DNA of 64,000 bases, taken from Companilactobacillus crustorum JCM 15951 (lineage in GTDB: Bacteria; Bacillota; Bacilli; Lactobacillales; Lactobacillaceae). A program made the position numbers and the translations under genes. The DNA lies in contig NZ_AZDB01000001.1 in assembly GCF_001434585.1 (NCBI RefSeq), positions 62,001 to 126,000 of the forward strand, read 5' to 3'. Each line of letters begins with the position of its first letter. The stretch's first letter is position 1. The notes under the pieces are model-generated. The model worked only from the letters and a program-made list of their open reading frames with translations. It searched no databases and was not told the DNA's origin. Of this stretch, positions 16,529 to 26,279 are shown in pieces.

Positions 16529-18844
16529 CTAAAGTGAATTGGTTGCTGTCCATGTAACTGTAGACTTATATGTTCCTTTCGGAATAGCACTAGCACGATT
16601 CAACTTCAATAATAGTCCCTCATTTTCACTCCAATTAATAGAAGGAATCGATTCTCCATCAGAGGTATGAGCAATTGGAATCGGATTATCCTTAGTAAGG
16701 ACTGTCTGATTACCTGATTTATCAAAGTAAGTCAATGCCCCTGGGAAGACTGATCCATTCGCTAATCCATCCAATGTAAGATTATCAGCTGAAATGGTTA
16801 AAGTCGTCGCAGGCTTACTGCTACGATTATCTGAAACATCCAAAATATTACTGCCTGCAGTTGGAGTAACTCTATGTTTGATTGAACTTTGACCAATATA
16901 GGAATTGATGGCTCCAAAATAGATATCATGAGGAGTCATTTCTAATTTTCCTTCTGGCTGATTTGAATAATGAATATAATTTGGTGTCATAGATACTTGC
17001 TTAATAGGAAGAGGTTTGACAGTACCTTGATCATCAATTGTCTGCCCTCCAGTTCCATCGAATGTCGGCGTGAAATCAATACTTTTTGTATTACTTCCAG
17101 CAGTACCGTTGAAAGTCATTGTGTAATCAATAGTACCTCCACTCTGAGTGGCATCCGCCGTTAATTCGATACCTGAAATTTTTAAAATTTTCTTTGTGGC
17201 ATCATTCGGATCGGCAGTCTCACTTACGTGCAGCTTCTCAGGATAGAAAGAATAATTCATAGCTTCAATATTAATACTATTCTCATCGATAGTCATATCA
17301 CTTGGAATCTCAGTCTTATATACACCATCATCAATAGTTCCTGAGGAGCTTCCAGTATGATTAACGTCAACATGAATCTTAGAAGTATACGTAATATTAT
17401 CATTTGCTTTAGGATCCAGAACTCCTTTAGCCAAACCTGATTGCGTATCAACTTCCTGATCCTTAGTTGGTTCAGATGTATCATTTATTCCACTCGTTCC
17501 TGTAACCTCTGGTAGGTCATCTGTATTCGTAGGTGTATTTGCTGGTGATACAGTCCATCCATCCAGTCTTACCTGGGATTTGCCGTTCTTAGTCTTCCAA
17601 TCACTCCAAATTGTTAGTCCTGGGGTTTTATAAGTATAGCCTAATGAAATATCTGCAAATACATACACAGGACTCCCCTGTGTTTCATTACCTATTGGAT
17701 TATGATTATTATCAGCCCTGTAAAATTGATGTGTAAATTGACTTGCAGATTTATTCAGACCTTCACTATACTCAGCATCATTATCAGGATCCTTATTAGT
17801 ATCATATAAGTTTTGAATTCCATTATCAAAATCTTGGTAACCAACGCTAACACCATTCTTCTGAGTAGACGCCCAAATTTTCCAGTTGATTTTTATATTA
17901 TTGTCAATGGATAAATCTTTATAATTATCACTATTTGCGTATTTTTTCTTCAAATTATTTATTGTATCTTGAATAGTAGCTTTCAAAAGCGCGGGTGAAA
18001 CTTCAAAATCAACCGATGTATTGTTAAAAATTTGATCTGTTTGGATACTTGCGCTAACTTGAGCAGCGGGAATTAATATTGTTCCCCATTGCCCTAAGCC
18101 GAAATACACTCTAACTTGCGCTGCAGCAGCGGGCCCAGGATCCAGTGGTTGGTTATTCACATTTGAACCATATGTATTTGATCTATTATTATATTTCAAT
18201 GTCACGGAATCTCTAGTTAAATTGGAAAGCGTAGCCGAGCCACTCTTATTATTTATAGACACAGGTTTTATCTGTTGTCCATTGTCATCCAGAACTAAAG
18301 CATCTCCATTGCCGTCTTTAAATTCAGCTCTACTAAAACCTGCAGTCGGATTCCCATTGTTATCTACCGCCGTAATTTGGGTCGTAGACGCTACCTGTAA
18401 CTGATTTTTCGTATCATTTGCATTTACATTATCCGTATTTATATAAGCCATCATCAAATATGATACGTTAGCTTTCAATCTACCAAGTCCATTATCTGAC
18501 AACGGACCATAGGTAACTCCGTCAGAATTTACTAAAACTGACAAAGGCGTTGTCAAGGCAGTAACCAAATCAGAAGCAGGCTTAATATCACTATTAAACG
18601 GCGATGTTAAACTCGAGACATCTGTTGAACGTTGAGTATTTGCTTGAGTACTTGCTTGAAGCATTTGATCTGCTATGGAACTTGTTTTCTTAGACTTATC
18701 TACATTAATGGGGGCACTTACACTAGCCGCTTGAACTGCGGTCGGTGCAAATGAAAGAAAAGAACCCATCAATAGAACCAGCAGAAAAATTATTATGCTA
18801 ATTTTTCTTTCTATTTTTCCAAATGTAGCACTTTCTAATCCCAT
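16529..18844 (-). CDS. large WxL-like surface protein
   Basis: A 771-residue exported protein with an N-terminal hydrophobic signal (ISIIIFLLVLLMGSFLSFAP, cleavage near VQA-AS). The last 200 residues resemble the WxL wall-binding domain, ending KGTYKSTVTWTATNSL where canonical members have a YxxxLTWxL pattern; the final W-x-L is here WTA, so binding may be weakened. The middle is beta-rich and repetitive and has no recognised domain. GAGGGGGG precedes the ATG at 18844. Third gene of an operon with two related secreted proteins. WxL proteins bind peptidoglycan non-covalently. Confidence 0.65.
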   Translation of the reverse strand: MGLESATFGKIERKISIIIFLLVLLMGSFLSFAPTAVQAASVSAPINVDKSKKTSSIADQMLQASTQANTQRSTDVSSLTSPFNSDIKPASDLVTALTTPLSVLVNSDGVTYGPLSDNGLGRLKANVSYLMMAYINTDNVNANDTKNQLQVASTTQITAVDNNGNPTAGFSRAEFKDGNGDALVLDDNGQQIKPVSINNKSGSATLSNLTRDSVTLKYNNRSNTYGSNVNNQPLDPGPAAAAQVRVYFGLGQWGTILIPAAQVSASIQTDQIFNNTSVDFEVSPALLKATIQDTINNLKKKYANSDNYKDLSIDNNIKINWKIWASTQKNGVSVGYQDFDNGIQNLYDTNKDPDNDAEYSEGLNKSASQFTHQFYRADNNHNPIGNETQGSPVYVFADISLGYTYKTPGLTIWSDWKTKNGKSQVRLDGWTVSPANTPTNTDDLPEVTGTSGINDTSEPTKDQEVDTQSGLAKGVLDPKANDNITYTSKIHVDVNHTGSSSGTIDDGVYKTEIPSDMTIDENSINIEAMNYSFYPEKLHVSETADPNDATKKILKISGIELTADATQSGGTIDYTMTFNGTAGSNTKSIDFTPTFDGTGGQTIDDQGTVKPLPIKQVSMTPNYIHYSNQPEGKLEMTPHDIYFGAINSYIGQSSIKHRVTPTAGSNILDVSDNRSSKPATTLTISADNLTLDGLANGSVFPGALTYFDKSGNQTVLTKDNPIPIAHTSDGESIPSINWSENEGLLLKLNRASAIPKGTYKSTVTWTATNSL

Positions 18845-18901
18845 TTTATTTCCCCCCTCAATCAATATTAACTAATTGTTATAAGTAACATGTAAAGTTG
18901 A

Positions 18902-19966
18902 CTAGTTAGTGTAGACAGACTTTTTATTTGAACCATCTTTTAGAATAATTTTGGCGCGATATTGTGTACCGTTATCAGCAACGCTTGTAATTCCGGTAGT
19001 ATATGCAGCAGAATTATATTGTCCAATATATTCTGCTTTATTTGTGCCTGGAGCCTTCTTGTACCATTGAACATCTGCATTGTTTTGTTGGATAAGTTCA
19101 TTCAATTTACTTGTATCGCCCTTCAAACTGAAGGTTGCTGCTTGTCCTGGTTGAACTGTTTGATCAGCAATTCCACCGCCGACTTCGACATAAGTTGTAC
19201 CAACAACAAATGAACTATCCATATTGTGGAATGTTCCAGTTACTTTAACTACACCAGAAAGGCCCCTGTCATTAGCAGTAATCTTACCAGTACTATCAAC
19301 TGTAGCTAGGTTAGTGTTATCTACTGACCAAGTAACCTTACCTGTTGAGGAAATTGGATTTACATTGGCGTGAGCAAAAGTAACATTATTCTGATTGTCA
19401 TTATTATAAATATAATCGGAATCAGCAGTTACTGAGACTCCGCTAGCATTGGTTGGTGTATCGACAATATTAACTTCAGCAACATCAGAGTAAATATGTG
19501 TCTTCAATGCCCAGCCAGTTAAATAGTTATAATATTGGGTATCCATTTGATACCAAGTTCTGCCTACTTCATTAGATGGAACACTCAAGTTTTTACGGTG
19601 TCCATTTTGCCACTCTGGTACAGCACTCCAGTTAACACCATCGTCTGATTTATACCATCTGTAATGTGGTGCATCGAGCAAGCCACTCATGACAGACCAG
19701 ACTGATCTACCAGCATCAGTATTTAAAGTTACAGGATTACCAACAACCGTATAAGTATGAGATTCAGGCTGTAAAGCATATCCATTCGTATTCCATATAT
19801 TCAAAAATTTATCTGGTGCCGGAGTTGGTGTGAAGGAACTATTAGTTAGTGGTGTGCCCAGAGCGGCTGCATCAACAGTTGCTCCTTGAACTGAGAATGT
19901 CCCTAACATTGAAACTGCTGCAAAGCTTATTAAGCCAGCTCTTTTTAACTTTGTACTTACTTGCAT
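18902..19966 (-). CDS. secreted Ig-like (BIG2) surface protein, paralogue 1
   Basis: 354 residues with a signal peptide (GLISFAAVSMLGTFSVQGATVDA). Residues of about 70-165 form an unrecognised aromatic-rich domain (HYRWYKSDDGVNWSAVPEWQ, TWYQMDTQYYNYLTGWALKT). A BIG2-like domain follows at 180-265 (VTWSVDNTNLATVDSTGKIT) and then an Ig-like domain (VQPGQAATFSLKG, VQWYKKAPG). There is no LPxTG or WxL anchor. It lies 12 bases after its paralogue and 57 bases before the WxL-like gene. Confidence 0.65.
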   Translation of the reverse strand: MQVSTKLKRAGLISFAAVSMLGTFSVQGATVDAAALGTPLTNSSFTPTPAPDKFLNIWNTNGYALQPESHTYTVVGNPVTLNTDAGRSVWSVMSGLLDAPHYRWYKSDDGVNWSAVPEWQNGHRKNLSVPSNEVGRTWYQMDTQYYNYLTGWALKTHIYSDVAEVNIVDTPTNASGVSVTADSDYIYNNDNQNNVTFAHANVNPISSTGKVTWSVDNTNLATVDSTGKITANDRGLSGVVKVTGTFHNMDSSFVVGTTYVEVGGGIADQTVQPGQAATFSLKGDTSKLNELIQQNNADVQWYKKAPGTNKAEYIGQYNSAAYTTGITSVADNGTQYRAKIILKDGSNKKSVYTN

Positions 19967-19978
19967 TTTTATTTCCCC

Positions 19979-21115
19979 CTATGGATTAACAATTAATTTC
20001 GCCCAGCGTGTAGTCATTGAAGTTTCTTTACCATTATTTCTCATAATGACTTTAGCTCTATAAAGTTGATTACTATCATGAATTGTTAATGGTGCAGTAG
20101 TCATTGACATAGTTCGAGTTGATCCTAGCGATACACTCTGAGAATCTTTTTGTCCAACACTCTTTTTGGACCATTCAACCCAAATTTCATTGTTATTCCA
20201 GCTACCATTGAAGTTATTTTGGTTACCTTGCAAACTAAAGGTTGCTTTCTGACCACTTCTAACAGTGGCATCATTTAATCCTCCACCAATCGTCACATAA
20301 GAACTTCCTGATACAGTGTTTGACTCACTGTCCTTCGCTGTATTAGATCCCGTATATGTGGCAATCACTTTGATTCTTGCAGGTTTCATATAGTCATCAG
20401 TATTCGTCTTAGCAGTAATTTTACCTGTTGTACTATCAATCGTTGCATATTTCTGGTCTTCGTAATCAAGTGACCACGTAAGTTTTCCAGTAGCGTTTGT
20501 TGGTGTTACAACTGCATGAGCATATGCACTGTTCATCATTTGATCTTTGTTATTGTAGATATAATTGGTATCAGTTGAAACCTTAACTGATTCTGGTTGA
20601 ACATCATTTGGTAAAACATTAACTTGAGCAATATTTGAATAAACGTGTGTCTTTAGAGCCCAGCCTGTTAAGTAGTTGTAATACTGAGTATCCAATTGAT
20701 ACCATGTTGTACCTTCTTTACTAGTATCTACTGGCAAGTTTTCTTGATGTCCATACTGCCATTCAGGAAGTGATGACCAGTTTTTACCATCGTAAGAAAC
20801 CAACCATCTGTAATGTGGTGCATCTAGTAGTCCTGTTACGACACTCCCTACTGAACGACCTACATCTGTGTGCAGAACAACACCCTTTTGACCAACCTCG
20901 GCATTTGTTGTGGCGTCTGGCTGTAAAGCATAACCATTAGTCATCCAGATATTCAACAACTTCTGTGGTGCAGGAGTTGGATCATACATCCTTGACTGTA
21001 AAGGCGTTCCTAGATCAGCCGCATCTACTGTAGTACCGGTTTGTATAGCAACAGTTCCCAATGCTACAACTGAAAATAGCGTAACAAGCCCTATTTTTAT
21101 ATTTTTATTTTTCAT
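19979..21115 (-). CDS. secreted Ig-like (BIG2) surface protein, paralogue 2
   Basis: 378 residues, signal peptide followed by the same architecture as the downstream gene: aromatic domain (HYRWLVSYDGKNWSSLPEWQ, TWYQLDTQYYNYLTGWALKT), BIG2-like domain (LTWSLDYEDQKYATIDSTTG) and an Ig-like tail. The start at 21115 is chosen because GGGAGG lies eight bases upstream; an ATG six bases earlier is too close to that site. First gene of the operon. The two genes evidently arose by tandem duplication and have since diverged. Confidence 0.65.
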   Translation of the reverse strand: MKNKNIKIGLVTLFSVVALGTVAIQTGTTVDAADLGTPLQSRMYDPTPAPQKLLNIWMTNGYALQPDATTNAEVGQKGVVLHTDVGRSVGSVVTGLLDAPHYRWLVSYDGKNWSSLPEWQYGHQENLPVDTSKEGTTWYQLDTQYYNYLTGWALKTHVYSNIAQVNVLPNDVQPESVKVSTDTNYIYNNKDQMMNSAYAHAVVTPTNATGKLTWSLDYEDQKYATIDSTTGKITAKTNTDDYMKPARIKVIATYTGSNTAKDSESNTVSGSSYVTIGGGLNDATVRSGQKATFSLQGNQNNFNGSWNNNEIWVEWSKKSVGQKDSQSVSLGSTRTMSMTTAPLTIHDSNQLYRAKVIMRNNGKETSMTTRWAKLIVNP

Positions 21116-21426
21116 AAACATTTCCTCCCTTTGTATATACATATATCAGATTTCCCTTTTGTGATAGAATGTACAACCATGAGCTACTTTTTACTATACA
21201 ATCTTTTTTCTTGCCATTTTTTCAGATATTGTAATTAATTTTTTTATAATTTGAAAGTCCTTGATATTAAAGGGATAGAGATGAGTTTTTACTGCTATTT
21301 TGTAAACAAAAAAATGATATATCGAGCTTTATTTTATAGCAACTAATAATATGTCTAAACACATTTATATGATTTTTTACTTAACCAATTTAATATTTTT
21401 ATGCTTATATATATAAAAGAAAGCAT
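21116..21426. other. promoter region of the WxL-like operon, no gene seen
   Basis: AT-rich spacer between the LevR terminator and the surface operon. No reading frame with a ribosome site and no clear consensus promoter or dyad could be picked out. Confidence 0.4.
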
Positions 21427-21428
21427 CA

Positions 21429-21464
21429 AAAAAGCTCTATTTGCAATATTGTAAATAGAGCTTT
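21429..21464 (-). terminator. terminator of the levR-type gene
   Basis: Minus strand AAAGCTCTATTT pairs with AAATAGAGCTTT and runs into TTTTTT. Confidence 0.85.
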
Positions 21465-21510
21465 CAGTAATAATGGATTACACTACGTTAATTTTTTTCA
21501 TTCATCGTTT

Positions 21511-24270
21511 TTAATCATCACCCAAAATAATCTCAACAATTAATCTAACTTCTTCAACACTTACTTCAATATTATATTGACTCTCCAGTGGATGTATCGC
21601 CTGATAAACTAATCCAAATAACTTCTTATGTTTTAATCTAAACTGTTCAATATCTTCTTGAACATCTAAATTTTGTTTACGAATTAATCGCTCAATCATA
21701 CCAGATTCATGAATAATTAATAGAATCCGTTTATTGGTTTGAAATTTAGTATTCAATAATTTCTCCATTTTTGAAACAGTTGTATCAGTTATTTTAATTA
21801 AACTATTAGGATCTAGAATAGTTACGCTAGAAATCATTCTTTTAATTGTAAAATTCATTAATAAGGCATCTTTCAATTCTGAATAATCCATAGATTTAGT
21901 TTCATTCAATATCTTAATAAGTTGATCTATATGGTTTCCTGATAGTAAACCATCTAACGAAAGATATGGAATTCCACTTATTTTAGGATTAGCAGTTCCA
22001 ACTATAGCTATAACATCATACAATTCGAACGGTAATTCATTACGCTTATTTTTTGATAATTTACCAAAATCGTAGGGCAATATTTCAATATTAACATCGA
22101 ACTTTTTTAAGCTATTTTTAATAATTTCTTGTATTTGAACAGCACTGCCCATCCCTGAATGGCAACAAGTAATAATGGCTTTCTTTTGTTTTTTACGTGG
22201 CAATAAAATTTGGCTATTAATTTTATTGTTTAAATATACATCATTTCTAATTTCATTCATGCCTTTATGTTGAAGAATTAGATTTCCTACATTCAAAACT
22301 AATGGTGTGGAAACATGGTCAATCATTAAAATTGGTACATTTAATTTTTCATTTAAACTGTTACCAATTTGATTTAATGATCCCATATCAATCAATAGGA
22401 TTAATCCATTTTCAATATTTACCGTATTAATATAATCAATTAATTTTGTCTCAATGTCCTTGGTTGTTGTATCAATTGGCATATCTATGGATTGAAATAT
22501 ATTATCCTTCAACATTCGATTAGCAACATTGGCCAGACCACTTGCTGTTGAATATCCATGAGCAACTACAATACTATGGATTTCTTGCAATGAATTATTA
22601 CTTTTACTTTTAGCAACATATAGTGTGACCATTAAAATATCTTCTTTTAAAATATCTCGTTCCATTTTGTTTGATAGCAAAGCAAGTATTCGTGTTGCTA
22701 TCTGATATGATCTGCGAAAATTGTTTTTTAATTCATGAATAATTTCGAATTTGTGTAAATTCCAAATCTTGTTTTCTTTCAGTACTGACTGCAAGTTTTT
22801 AGACCTTAACAAAGTAGCAATTGCAATAATCTGATTTCCATCTTTAGGATAGCCGTAACTATCTTCCATAAAATCAAAAACAGATTTTATTTGATAAATT
22901 AGAAATTCATATTCTGAGTCATTTAGATTTTTATAATTAGTTTTAAAAAGGATGCTATCAAAAAGCATATCAACATTTTTATTAAAATGATTCAAAAACT
23001 GCTTTTTATCAAGTTCTCCATTAAAGAAATCCCATATTATTTCTATAGTACTCTCATAAAGTTTTTTAATAATTCTAATTGTTTGATTAGTATGACGTGG
23101 AAGTGCATCACTATTAAAATCATATTTAACATATTCATTAGGTTCATTTTCAAATTTTTCATATTGAATTAAACTTTGATAATAATTTATAGGTATATTT
23201 GATAAATTAACTTTAATTTCAGATGAATCTTCAAATTTTGCATAGGCATTGCCACTAGAATATTTAATAATATTTCTTAATTTGCCTATATTTCCTTCCA
23301 TATCAGCTGATGCTAATGCATTTATTAATTGTGTCGAAACCTTTATTCGTCTATTTAATACCCTGCTTTCGTTCATAAAGAAATAATCTATTAACTGAAC
23401 TTTTTCGCTTTGCGGTCTGGAACCGAAACTTGGAATATTAATAATTACTGGAATACGCCTTACAAACGTAGGTAAAAAAGTTGAATCTAATTTTTCAGTT
23501 GTAGCAAAAATCAATCGTACCGACGCTTTTCGTTTAATACTATCGTTCCCCACGGGAGAATATTGACCAGTATCCATGAATGAAAAGAGTTTTTCTTGCC
23601 CACTTTTTGTTAAACGATGCACTTCATCTAAAAATAAAATTCCTCCATTGGCGTTTTCTATTAAACCAGCAGTATCCTGATCTGCACCTGTGAAGGCCCC
23701 TTTAGTATATCCAAACAACAAGCTAGATAATAATTCAGGATTATTAAAATACTGCGCACAATTTAAAGATTGAAACTTTGATTGTTTAGAAATTATTTCT
23801 TTTTGAACGCAGTATTCATAAATTTTATAAGCCAAATAAGTTTTACCGGAGCCACTCGGTCCCATTAGCATTATAGGCAAGCCTTTCCCTGGATACAGAG
23901 TTGCAGTTTTAATCTCTTCGATCTGATTTACTAAGCTCCCATCTGAACCGATAACCGCATTAAATATATCCCGATTGCTTGTTGACAACTTTTTCTTTTC
24001 ATTCATTAAGTTTTTCACGCTGTCATAATCTAGTCTTGGTGATTTAAAATATTTTCTCAAAACTCTGATAGAAATATATTTGATAGGATGAGTTTTTATT
24101 TTAGAAAACGCTCCCTCTTTGTACCCATCATTCAGATACCGACTAACGGTGCTACGTGATAACTGTAAATTGTCTGCAATAGTTCCTGTTTCTAATATAT
24201 TAAAATTTCTTTCATCCATTGCCTTTTTAGAAATCTTATCAAGATATGCTTCTAACTTTATTTCTGACAT
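21511..24270 (-). CDS. LevR-type sigma-54-dependent PTS activator
   Basis: A 919-residue activator. Order of domains: N-terminal HTH (TIADNLQLSRSTVSRYL), AAA+ domain about 100-345 with Walker A GPSGSGKT and the sigma-54 contact loop GAFTGAD, first PRD, an EIIA-Man-like domain (VVAHGYSTASGLANVANRML, about 570), an EIIB-Gat-like domain (KAIITCCHSGMGSAVQIQEI, about 700) and a second PRD with His in IIHESGMIERL. Such proteins are phosphorylated by the PTS and open a -12/-24 promoter; that promoter is visible at 27992-28010. It lies directly after the PTS operon, beyond a terminator. Confidence 0.92.
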   Translation of the reverse strand: MSEIKLEAYLDKISKKAMDERNFNILETGTIADNLQLSRSTVSRYLNDGYKEGAFSKIKTHPIKYISIRVLRKYFKSPRLDYDSVKNLMNEKKKLSTSNRDIFNAVIGSDGSLVNQIEEIKTATLYPGKGLPIMLMGPSGSGKTYLAYKIYEYCVQKEIISKQSKFQSLNCAQYFNNPELLSSLLFGYTKGAFTGADQDTAGLIENANGGILFLDEVHRLTKSGQEKLFSFMDTGQYSPVGNDSIKRKASVRLIFATTEKLDSTFLPTFVRRIPVIINIPSFGSRPQSEKVQLIDYFFMNESRVLNRRIKVSTQLINALASADMEGNIGKLRNIIKYSSGNAYAKFEDSSEIKVNLSNIPINYYQSLIQYEKFENEPNEYVKYDFNSDALPRHTNQTIRIIKKLYESTIEIIWDFFNGELDKKQFLNHFNKNVDMLFDSILFKTNYKNLNDSEYEFLIYQIKSVFDFMEDSYGYPKDGNQIIAIATLLRSKNLQSVLKENKIWNLHKFEIIHELKNNFRRSYQIATRILALLSNKMERDILKEDILMVTLYVAKSKSNNSLQEIHSIVVAHGYSTASGLANVANRMLKDNIFQSIDMPIDTTTKDIETKLIDYINTVNIENGLILLIDMGSLNQIGNSLNEKLNVPILMIDHVSTPLVLNVGNLILQHKGMNEIRNDVYLNNKINSQILLPRKKQKKAIITCCHSGMGSAVQIQEIIKNSLKKFDVNIEILPYDFGKLSKNKRNELPFELYDVIAIVGTANPKISGIPYLSLDGLLSGNHIDQLIKILNETKSMDYSELKDALLMNFTIKRMISSVTILDPNSLIKITDTTVSKMEKLLNTKFQTNKRILLIIHESGMIERLIRKQNLDVQEDIEQFRLKHKKLFGLVYQAIHPLESQYNIEVSVEEVRLIVEIILGDD

Positions 24271-24304
24271 TTATTAACCTCCTACTAGAGAACGATACAT
24301 GCAC

Positions 24305-24337
24305 AAAAACGGGTTGACCATTGGTCAATCCGTTTTT
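24305..24337 (-). terminator. terminator after the PTS/deglycase operon
   Basis: AAAACGG-TTGACCA and TGGTCAA-CCGTTTT pair almost completely, with T-runs on both strands, between the deglycase gene and levR. Confidence 0.85.
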
Positions 24338-24355
24338 AAAGTTCAATCGACTAGA

Positions 24356-25327
24356 TTAGTATTCCAATTTCCACATATAACGACGCTTTGTTAATGGGTG
24401 CTTTCTAGCAATAGCCAACTGCTCAGCATAAACACGCATTACTCCTGTCAAAATCATTGGATTTAAATAGTCAATAACATTGTCTGATGCAATTGAATCT
24501 AATCCATAATCTTTAGCATCAATCGTTGTTACTTTAGCGTCAAATCTTTGAAGAAATGTTAGAGCTCTAGCATCCAAGTGACGTGTAGGTCCATCATTCA
24601 TAAATAATAAGTAAGGAACATTTTTTTCAGTCATTTCAAATGGTCCATGGAAATACTCACCCGAATTTAGCGTTGGAGCTGCAATCCATTGCATTTCCAT
24701 AAATAGGAAACTAGCGGTTGAATAGGCAACATCATATGTAGCACCACTGGATAATACATAAATTAATTTATCATCCTTATATTGTTCAGCAAAGACTCTA
24801 GCAGAGGGAGTTACCGACTTAACAGATTTATTAATAAGCCCATCGATCTTATTTAAAGCATCAATCATTTCATCGTAGTGATCATATTTTTCACTTGCTT
24901 GAAAAATCTCAACTGCTAAAAGTAATACATTTTTCATTTTAGCAACTTTGGCGGCATAGCTTTCATGGAATCCGTGAACAACGACAAATTCAGCAGCTTC
25001 CGTTAATGGTGATCCTTCTGAATTTGTAACTGATATAACATGTGCACCAGCCTTACTTGCAACCTTAGTGGCTTCAACAGATTCTGGTGTTGTTCCACCT
25101 AACGATGCTACGATAACTATAGTATTTTTCCCTAATGATGCTGGTGAATCATAGTTAAATTCATTAGCCGTAGAAAGGCTAATACGAAGTTTCTTAGCAT
25201 TCTTTTCCAAGAAATACTTAGCTGGATATAAATCTGCCATAGAAGCACCACAACCGACAAACATTACATTTTCAATATTTGATTCTTCCTTAAAAATCTT
25301 AGCTACAATTTCCTTTGGTGATAACAT
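24356..25327 (-). CDS. SIS-domain sugar-phosphate deglycase, FrlB-like
   Basis: A 323-residue protein with two SIS domains. FVGCGASMADLYPAKYFLEK and IVASLGGTTPESVEATKVA build the sugar-phosphate site. NSGEYFHGPFEM and the C-terminal RRYMWKLEY match FrlB-type fructoselysine-6-phosphate deglycases rather than GlmS. Such enzymes split phosphorylated Amadori products into glucose-6-phosphate and an amine or amino acid. The start at 25327 has GGAGG nine bases upstream. It is the last gene of the PTS operon, so the sugar arrives already phosphorylated at C6. An isomerase or other amino-sugar role remains possible. Confidence 0.8.
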   Translation of the reverse strand: MLSPKEIVAKIFKEESNIENVMFVGCGASMADLYPAKYFLEKNAKKLRISLSTANEFNYDSPASLGKNTIVIVASLGGTTPESVEATKVASKAGAHVISVTNSEGSPLTEAAEFVVVHGFHESYAAKVAKMKNVLLLAVEIFQASEKYDHYDEMIDALNKIDGLINKSVKSVTPSARVFAEQYKDDKLIYVLSSGATYDVAYSTASFLFMEMQWIAAPTLNSGEYFHGPFEMTEKNVPYLLFMNDGPTRHLDARALTFLQRFDAKVTTIDAKDYGLDSIASDNVIDYLNPMILTGVMRVYAEQLAIARKHPLTKRRYMWKLEY

Positions 25328-25424
25328 AATCAAATTCCTCCTAAATATATTACTTGCTTGATTTATAAGTCTTGACACGAAATATAATTCTTAACTAGAA
25401 TCAAACATTTCTTTACCTTCTTTC

Positions 25425-26264
25425 TTAAGCCTTTAAAATCCCTAACACACTAGCAAGGATTCCCCCAATAATACAAACGGTCAAAATCCAACCTGTGTTA
25501 ACTTTCTTTTGAATCAGCCAATACATAAACATAGTCAAACTAATTGGAATCAATTTAGGCATAATCGTGTTAAGTGTTGATTGAAGTTTAAAAGTCGTTC
25601 CCATGTGTAATGGCGTGGTTAATGAAATCATACTGGCCACCATTGAACCAATTACCATCAAACCAACTACTCCGGCAATAAACATCACCCGATCCATTGC
25701 ACCTTCTGAATTCAATTTTGTTAAAAATTGGTTTCCTGCCGTATATCCCCATTTAGCTCCGTACCATGTAACTAGCCATGCCGGAACCAAACAAATCAGC
25801 AAAGCTAGAATAGGACCTAATATATTACCTTTTTGAGCAAAATTAATTCCCAATCCAAATGCCAAGACTTTCACTGTACCTTGGAAAAATGAATCTTCAA
25901 TCCCTGACAAAGGACCCATTAAACTAGACTTAACTGCACTTATTGATTCTGGGTCAAAATCGTCAGGATTTTGAGACAATTGTTCTTCCATAGAAGCTGA
26001 CAATCCCAATACAAATGATGAAGTTTGCGGTGTACAGTTATAAAATGCTAAATGTCTCTTATAAGCAGATTTCTTTTTATCAATATCTTTAGGATCCTTA
26101 TAAATACGATTTAAGGTTGGCGAAATTCCGTATAGAAATCCCAAATTCATCTGACGTTCGTAGTTCCATGACGCTTGGATTGTCCAAGAACGCCAGAAAA
26201 ATTGCCAATATTTTTTATTATTTTCTTTTTTTACAGCTTTTTCAGATTTATTATTCTCTGACAT
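25425..26264 (-). CDS. PTS mannose-family EIID component
   Basis: 279 residues with the EIID hallmarks: WTIQASWNYERQMNLGFLYG near the start, MGPLSGIEDSFFQGT and a C-terminal membrane part. With EIIC it forms the translocation channel of the mannose-family PTS. It follows EIIC by 15 bases with a GAGGG ribosome site and precedes the deglycase gene. Confidence 0.92.
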   Translation of the reverse strand: MSENNKSEKAVKKENNKKYWQFFWRSWTIQASWNYERQMNLGFLYGISPTLNRIYKDPKDIDKKKSAYKRHLAFYNCTPQTSSFVLGLSASMEEQLSQNPDDFDPESISAVKSSLMGPLSGIEDSFFQGTVKVLAFGLGINFAQKGNILGPILALLICLVPAWLVTWYGAKWGYTAGNQFLTKLNSEGAMDRVMFIAGVVGLMVIGSMVASMISLTTPLHMGTTFKLQSTLNTIMPKLIPISLTMFMYWLIQKKVNTGWILTVCIIGGILASVLGILKA

Positions 26265-26279
26265 CGTTTTACCCTCTTT

